From Bacteroidia bacterium (lineage in GTDB: Bacteria > Bacteroidota > Bacteroidia > CAIKAF01): DNA of 64,000 nt. A program made the translations under genes and the position numbers. Where the stretch lies: contig JACVCJ010000017.1 of the NCBI GenBank assembly GCA_016742095.1, positions 19,985 through 83,984 on the forward strand. The letters run 5' to 3'. Below the pieces are notes generated by a model. The model was given only the letters and a program-made list of their open reading frames with translations. It made no database searches and was not told the DNA's origin. This document shows, one piece after another, positions 59,972 through 64,000 of this stretch; the first letter of the stretch is position 1, and the number at the start of each line of letters is the position of its first letter.

Positions 59972-61609
59972 ATGACCAAGAGACACCTGCTGCTTTTCGT
60001 TCCGGTACTTTTCCTCTGCGCCTGTGCCAAGATCGTGCCCCTCACGGGCGGCGACAAGGACATTACCCCGCCGGTAATGACGCGTACCGAACCCGATACC
60101 TTCAGCACGGGCTTCAGTGGTAAGGAAATACGTCTCAGCTTTAACGAATATATTACGGTGGACGATCCTACACGGCATGTATATTTTTCACCGGTACTGA
60201 AAAATGCCCCGCAGTTCATAGCCGGGAACAAAAGCCTGCTTATTAAAATAAAAGACACCCTGCTGCCCAATACCACGTACACCGTACGTCTGCAGGGCGC
60301 CATCAAGGACCTGAACGAGGGCAACCCGCTCGATGAACAGCTTTTTGTATTCTCCACCGGTGCACAGATCGACTCGGGCAGCTTCAGCGGGTACGTGCGC
60401 AATGCCGAAACCAACGAAGGCGTAAAAGCCGCCAAGGTCCTGCTGTACGACGCCGGTTCGGACCCGCTGCGCGTGAAGACCGAAAAGCCCACCTATTATT
60501 CCATCTCGAGGGACGACGGTTTTTTTACCATTCCCTACATCCGGGAAGGCAGTTATAAAGTATTTGCCCTGCAGGAAGAAGATAATTCCCTTACCTACGA
60601 CCGGGCCGGGGAAGGCATTGCCTTTATCAGTGCCGATATCACTACCGGGCAGGATTCCTCGCTGCAGCTGCGCCTGTTCCGTTCTGCCGACGATACGCTG
60701 AAGCTCCTGAAATCGAAATACGAGACCGAGGGCCGCTTTTCCTTTAAATTCAGCAAAGGCGTTCCCGACCTGCAGATACGCGCCGAAGATTCTACCGGCC
60801 TGCGCGAAATGCTGGTGTACAGCAATACCAACGGCGACAGTGTGAACGTATGGCTGCGTGGTCAGCCGGCCGATTCCACCGTGTTTTACCTCAGCGCACG
60901 CGATTTTTCAGATACCGTTTCCCTCAAAAGCAAGGCCCCGGTCACGGGGGGCGGCAGCCGCGGACTAAAGACCGGGGGCACGTCCAAACCGGTCATTACA
61001 CTGATCCCGCCGGCGGGCAAAGAACTGAGCCTGTACGATACCCTGGCCGTCAGTTTTTCCAAACCGGTGTTCCTGCGCGACTCTTCCCTGATCGTGCTGC
61101 TGGAAGATTCCGTTCCGCATCCCTTCCGCCTGGAACGCTCGCCCCGCAACCCGCTGCTCTGGAATATCTTTTTTACCCCGCGCAGCGATGTAAACTATAC
61201 GCTCGACTGGAAAAGATCGGCATTTGAACTGTATTCCACCCGCGACACGGTGGATTCGGCCCATTATGAATTTTCCTATCTGCCCGTGGAAGACTACTCC
61301 CAGCTGAACGTGGCCGTGCGCCATGCCGACCGCAGTGCGCCGCTGATCGTTTCCCTGATGCGCGATACCAAGGTGCTGCTTACCAAACGCCTGGGTGAAA
61401 ACGATACCCTCATCAGCTTCAGTAAACTACCGCCGGGAAGTTACTCCCTGAAAGCCCTGGCCGACCAGAACAACGACGGGGTGTATACCACCGGAAGCCT
61501 GCCCGACGGCCGTCAGCCCGAAAAAATATACTACCTGGCCAGTCCCGTGGTACTTCGTAAAGGTTTCGACCAGAAAATCGTGTGGGATTTCGATAAAAAG
61601 GGAAGATAA
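59972..61609 (+). CDS. Ig-like domain lipoprotein of unknown function
   Basis: 545 residues; lipoprotein signal MTKRHLLLFVPVLFLCACAK with Cys at about residue 18. An N-terminal bacterial Ig-like (SbsA-type) domain at about 30-130 (PPVMTRTEPDTFSTGFSGKE, LSFNEYITVDDP) is followed by a carboxypeptidase-regulatory-like domain (about 135-220, GYVRNAETNEGVKAAKVLLY), a second Ig-like region near 345-435 and a C-terminal DQNNDG loop (ADQNNDGVYTTGSLPDG) that could bind calcium. A surface-exposed Bacteroidota protein without known activity. It starts 3 bases after fRMsr. Confidence 0.78.
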   Translation: MTKRHLLLFVPVLFLCACAKIVPLTGGDKDITPPVMTRTEPDTFSTGFSGKEIRLSFNEYITVDDPTRHVYFSPVLKNAPQFIAGNKSLLIKIKDTLLPNTTYTVRLQGAIKDLNEGNPLDEQLFVFSTGAQIDSGSFSGYVRNAETNEGVKAAKVLLYDAGSDPLRVKTEKPTYYSISRDDGFFTIPYIREGSYKVFALQEEDNSLTYDRAGEGIAFISADITTGQDSSLQLRLFRSADDTLKLLKSKYETEGRFSFKFSKGVPDLQIRAEDSTGLREMLVYSNTNGDSVNVWLRGQPADSTVFYLSARDFSDTVSLKSKAPVTGGGSRGLKTGGTSKPVITLIPPAGKELSLYDTLAVSFSKPVFLRDSSLIVLLEDSVPHPFRLERSPRNPLLWNIFFTPRSDVNYTLDWKRSAFELYSTRDTVDSAHYEFSYLPVEDYSQLNVAVRHADRSAPLIVSLMRDTKVLLTKRLGENDTLISFSKLPPGSYSLKALADQNNDGVYTTGSLPDGRQPEKIYYLASPVVLRKGFDQKIVWDFDKKGR

Positions 61610-61627
61610 CACTGCCGGAGATTTTGG

Positions 61628-61689
61628 CACAAATTTTGTGAATTAAACAATAAGTATGTATTGTAGTCTGCTTACATCGGGTAGCTACC
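61628..61689. promoter_or_regulatory. Two palindromes upstream of a TetR gene
   Basis: CACAAATTTTGTG (61628-61640) and GGTAGCTACC (61680-61689) are palindromic and lie 40-100 bases before the TetR ATG. Either could be an operator for it; position only, no binding evidence. Confidence 0.4.
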
Positions 61690-61730
61690 TACATCTGTTA
61701 TAGTTGCACACACCAATTTGAACAAACTCC

Positions 61731-62387
61731 ATGGGAAGAAAACCACTACCTAAACAACGCACGCTGGATACCGAGATCCGACGTGAGTGGTTAAAAAAAC
61801 TGATGCCCTTTTTTACCAAATACGGTTTTTCATCGATCCGTATGGACGAGATGGCCGTACAGGTCGGTGTGAGTAAAGCTACCTTTTACAAGCATTTTAT
61901 TTCCAAAGAAGACCTTATCTCTTCCCTGCTCAAATGGAAGATCGAGGAAATATCGGGTTATATGCCTATGCTGCTCGACAGCACCACGGGTTTTGCAGAA
62001 CGCTATTTCAAAGCCGTGGAAATATCCCTGATCGGCCTGGGCGGCATTTCAAACGTACTGCTGTCCGACCTGGAACGCGAGTACCCCGAACTGCACAAAC
62101 AGCTGGCCACCTTTCAGAAACTGAACCTGAAGGTGCTGGGTGAGTTCTATACCGAAGCCAGGAACGCCGGTTTTTTGAAAAGTTCGATCGACGTAAAGAC
62201 CCTGCTCATCATGGAAGAACTGATCCTGCTGCAGATCACCGACCCGAACTATTTAAAGCAGAAACAGATCACGCTCAAGGACTTTTTCGTAAAGTACCTG
62301 CACATCCGCTCCGAAGCTATTGTGGCGGATTTTACCCCACAGATGCGTGCCTACTTTGCCCAGTTGGAAAAGAAACTTCACGTGTAA
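61731..62387 (+). CDS. TetR-family transcriptional regulator
   Basis: 218 residues. N-terminal HTH (about 15-65) with IRMDEMAVQVGVSKATFYKH, followed by an all-helical ligand-binding domain ending in DFTPQMRAYFAQLEKKLHV. No obvious target gene besides itself: the downstream unit is a LytS-type kinase with a 75-base gap, so it may be independent. The upstream palindromes are candidate operators. It does not resemble the efflux TetR at 25816 beyond the HTH. Confidence 0.85.
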   Translation: MGRKPLPKQRTLDTEIRREWLKKLMPFFTKYGFSSIRMDEMAVQVGVSKATFYKHFISKEDLISSLLKWKIEEISGYMPMLLDSTTGFAERYFKAVEISLIGLGGISNVLLSDLEREYPELHKQLATFQKLNLKVLGEFYTEARNAGFLKSSIDVKTLLIMEELILLQITDPNYLKQKQITLKDFFVKYLHIRSEAIVADFTPQMRAYFAQLEKKLHV

Positions 62388-62462
62388 GTCGTTTTTTTTA
62401 GTGCTTTGGTCTAAATTTAGTGGAATTCTGATGTGAATTAACGAATTTTCACACCTGATTTA

Positions 62463-63518
62463 ATGGCCGAAGGAAGCATACATACCCTCACTGGGAGAGC
62501 CGCCCGGAATATCTACTTCTGGGTTATTTTTCTTGCTATACAGATGTTCTCATTCCTGCGTGAGGACTACAGTGCAGCGCTGATCCTCCAGTTCGTATAC
62601 TCCAACCTGGTGGTTACCGCTATGATGGCCGTGATCGTGTATGTGAACAACCTGTTCCTGCTGCCCCGCTATTTCGACAAAAAAGAATACCTCATTTATT
62701 TTATCGGCATCACTGCCTGGGTGGTGCTGTCGTCGGCCGTTCTGCAGAAGCTGTACAACTTTATGTTCTCGTCCTTCCCTGAGCTGTATACCAATGAGAA
62801 CGGTATGCTGGTACAGATCGATTTCTGGGAGGTGATCTTCATCAACGTACTGTTCGTCTTTGGCTTTACCATGGCCAAATTCGCCAACGACTTCTTCAAC
62901 AGCGAGGAGCGCCTGCGCAAGATCGAAAGCAAGCAGATCGAGAGCGAACTCAATTTCCTGCGTTCCCAGATCAATCCGCACTTCCTTTTTAATACCCTGA
63001 ACACGATCTATGCCCTTTCGCTGAAAAAATCGGACGAAACGCCCGAAGTGGTGCTTAAGCTCAGCGATCTGCTGCGGTACATGCTGTACGAATGTAAAAG
63101 CGAAAAGATCGAGCTGGAAAAAGAGATCAATGTACTGCGCAGTTACATCGAACTGGAAAAGATACGTCTCAAGAACACCGACGCCGTTTCGGTAGAGATC
63201 GAGGGCGATCCGCAGAACCGTTTTATTGCGCCGCTGCTCTGGATCCCTTTCGTAGAGAACGCTTTTAAACACGGGCTCAACACGCGCGCCAACGACGGGT
63301 ATGTAAAGATCCGCATTCATATCCGCTCCCGCGAGATCGTTTTTTACTGCGAGAATAATTTTTCACACGTACCGGCCGATTCCAAAACGGGCGGCATCGG
63401 GGTGGACAATACGCGCAAACGCCTTGCCCTTATTTACCCGGGTAAACATAAGCTCGAACTTTTATCCAAGGACCAAATATTTACTGTAAATTTAATTCTT
63501 CAATATCCTACAACATGA
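62463..63518 (+). CDS. LytS-type sensor histidine kinase
   Basis: 351 residues. Four N-terminal transmembrane helices (about 15-35, 45-65, 78-98, 120-140), a linker, then a His_kinase domain (PF06580 type) with the phosphoacceptor in LRSQINPHFLFNTLNTIYAL and the helical section YIELEKIRLKN. The HATPase region has PLLWIPFVENAFKHGLN and GGIGVDNTRKRL. Together with the overlapping LytTR regulator it forms a two-component system common in Bacteroidota (signal unknown). Stop/start overlap by 4 bases. Confidence 0.92.
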   Translation: MAEGSIHTLTGRAARNIYFWVIFLAIQMFSFLREDYSAALILQFVYSNLVVTAMMAVIVYVNNLFLLPRYFDKKEYLIYFIGITAWVVLSSAVLQKLYNFMFSSFPELYTNENGMLVQIDFWEVIFINVLFVFGFTMAKFANDFFNSEERLRKIESKQIESELNFLRSQINPHFLFNTLNTIYALSLKKSDETPEVVLKLSDLLRYMLYECKSEKIELEKEINVLRSYIELEKIRLKNTDAVSVEIEGDPQNRFIAPLLWIPFVENAFKHGLNTRANDGYVKIRIHIRSREIVFYCENNFSHVPADSKTGGIGVDNTRKRLALIYPGKHKLELLSKDQIFTVNLILQYPTT

Positions 63519-64000
63519 TACGTTGCTTAATAGTTGACGATGAGCCTCTGGCTGCTGATGTAATGGAAACATTTGTACAGAAGGTGCCCGACCTGGAACT
63601 GGTTTCCAAGGTGAACAGCGCTGCCGAAGCCTACGGCGTGCTTACAAAGGAGCCTGTGGACCTGATGTTCCTGGACATACAGATGCCGGAGACCACAGGC
63701 CTCGAATTCCTCAAAAGCCTCAAAAATCCTCCGCTGGTTGTGTTCACAACGGCGTACCCGAATTATGCCCTCGAAAGTTATGAGATCGACGCGGCCGACT
63801 ACCTGCTGAAACCGATCGCCTTCGACCGTTTTGTAAAAGCTGTGGAAAAGGCCAAGGAACGCCTGCGTCTCATCAACAGCGCCGCTACCGGTGAAGATCC
63901 GGAAGAAGTGCCCGACTACATCTTTGTGAAGGCAGATGGTAAACACATCAAGGTTACCCTGTCGGAGATCTATTACGTGGAAGGTCTGAAGGATTACGTG
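63515..64000 (+). CDS. LytTR-family response regulator, N-terminal part (runs off window)
   Basis: First 162 codons of a LytTR response regulator. Receiver domain about 1-120 with acidic residues in LIVDDEPLAADVME, the phosphorylatable Asp in VDLMFLDIQMPETTG and the KPIAFDRF lysine region. The beginning of the LytTR DNA-binding domain is visible as YIFVKADGKHIKV and LSEIYYVEGLKDYV at the window edge. It overlaps the kinase stop (ATGA). The remaining C-terminal portion is outside. Confidence 0.93.
   Translation, partial: MIRCLIVDDEPLAADVMETFVQKVPDLELVSKVNSAAEAYGVLTKEPVDLMFLDIQMPETTGLEFLKSLKNPPLVVFTTAYPNYALESYEIDAADYLLKPIAFDRFVKAVEKAKERLRLINSAATGEDPEEVPDYIFVKADGKHIKVTLSEIYYVEGLKDYV

Noticed and set aside
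1..64000. CRISPR arrays, complete insertion sequences, rRNA operons or prophage
   Set aside because: I looked for evenly spaced direct repeats, transposase motifs, rRNA and phage structural genes and saw none. The heptad blocks and the inverted repeat pair are not CRISPR-like.

Overview
The window comes from a Bacteroidota chromosome, most likely a Chitinophagales/Sphingobacteriales-type organism. The evidence is the recurrent Bacteroidota -7 promoter element (TAnnTTTG) a short distance upstream of many genes, a type IX secretion C-terminal sorting domain, Bacteroidota-typical families (DUF4476, DUF4837, LytS/LytTR regulation, tatA-gatA-mltD linkage) and a GC content near 50-55% in the core genes. 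Most of the window is ordinary chromosome; three stretches are accessory.

Layout. 0-4 kb: start of alaS, a membrane-anchored M23 peptidase, a beta-propeller protein and a CBS-domain cystathionine beta-synthase. 4-9 kb (minus strand): a DUF4476 protein, a LysM protein with an apparently inactivated lytic transglycosylase domain, an SGNH hydrolase and an endonuclease/exonuclease/phosphatase-fold protein. 9-16 kb: an RluB-type pseudouridine synthase, sucA-sucB, and a helical protein of unknown function. 15.8-19.4 kb: clpX, clpP and trigger factor, then tRNA-Leu(TAG). 19.8-26.5 kb: a TetR-TolC-MFP-RND efflux operon with a perfect operator-like palindrome at its regulator start. 26.7-31 kb: a universal stress protein with an overlapping partner, then valS.

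Accessory stretch 1 (31.0-34.7 kb): an AT-rich overlapping gene pair encoding a tandem-HEPN-like protein with a DUF4431-like C-terminus and a membrane-anchored helical protein. It is followed by a decayed regulator fragment, an orphan secreted protein and a HigBA-like toxin-antitoxin pair. I rate the gene pair as a candidate undescribed defence-type system.

Accessory stretch 2 (35-42 kb): small orphan secreted proteins and lipoproteins, DUF1801, DUF523 and WG-repeat proteins. A chimeric DUF4157 protein follows, with a composition break at its domain junction and a nuclease-like C-terminus.

42.0-46.4 kb: a compact locus of ECF sigma factor, small single-TM protein, membrane-anchored CpxP/Spy-like sensor, MbnP-like protein, MbnH/MauG-like di-haem enzyme and a YHYH-domain T9SS-secreted protein. 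The first three resemble the CnrH/CnrY/CnrX metal-sensing triad. A near-identical 31-bp element ending in CGTCTAAA lies before two of the downstream units and may be the sigma factor's own promoter. I read it as a copper-handling regulon.

Accessory stretch 3 (46.4-51.4 kb): a macro-domain pseudogene, a Crp/Fnr-oxidoreductase-DoxX cluster, then a lower-GC cassette (Crp/Fnr, NAD-dependent epimerase, frameshifted DJ-1/PfpI gene) bounded by inverted copies of a repeat.

51.4-64 kb: an orphan lipoprotein, a fatty-acid desaturase, tatA-gatA, an intact MltD-like transglycosylase, a DUF4837 lipoprotein, a secreted propeller-like protein, ComF, free-methionine-(R)-sulfoxide reductase, an Ig-like lipoprotein, a TetR regulator and a LytS-type kinase with the start of its LytTR response regulator, cut by the window end.
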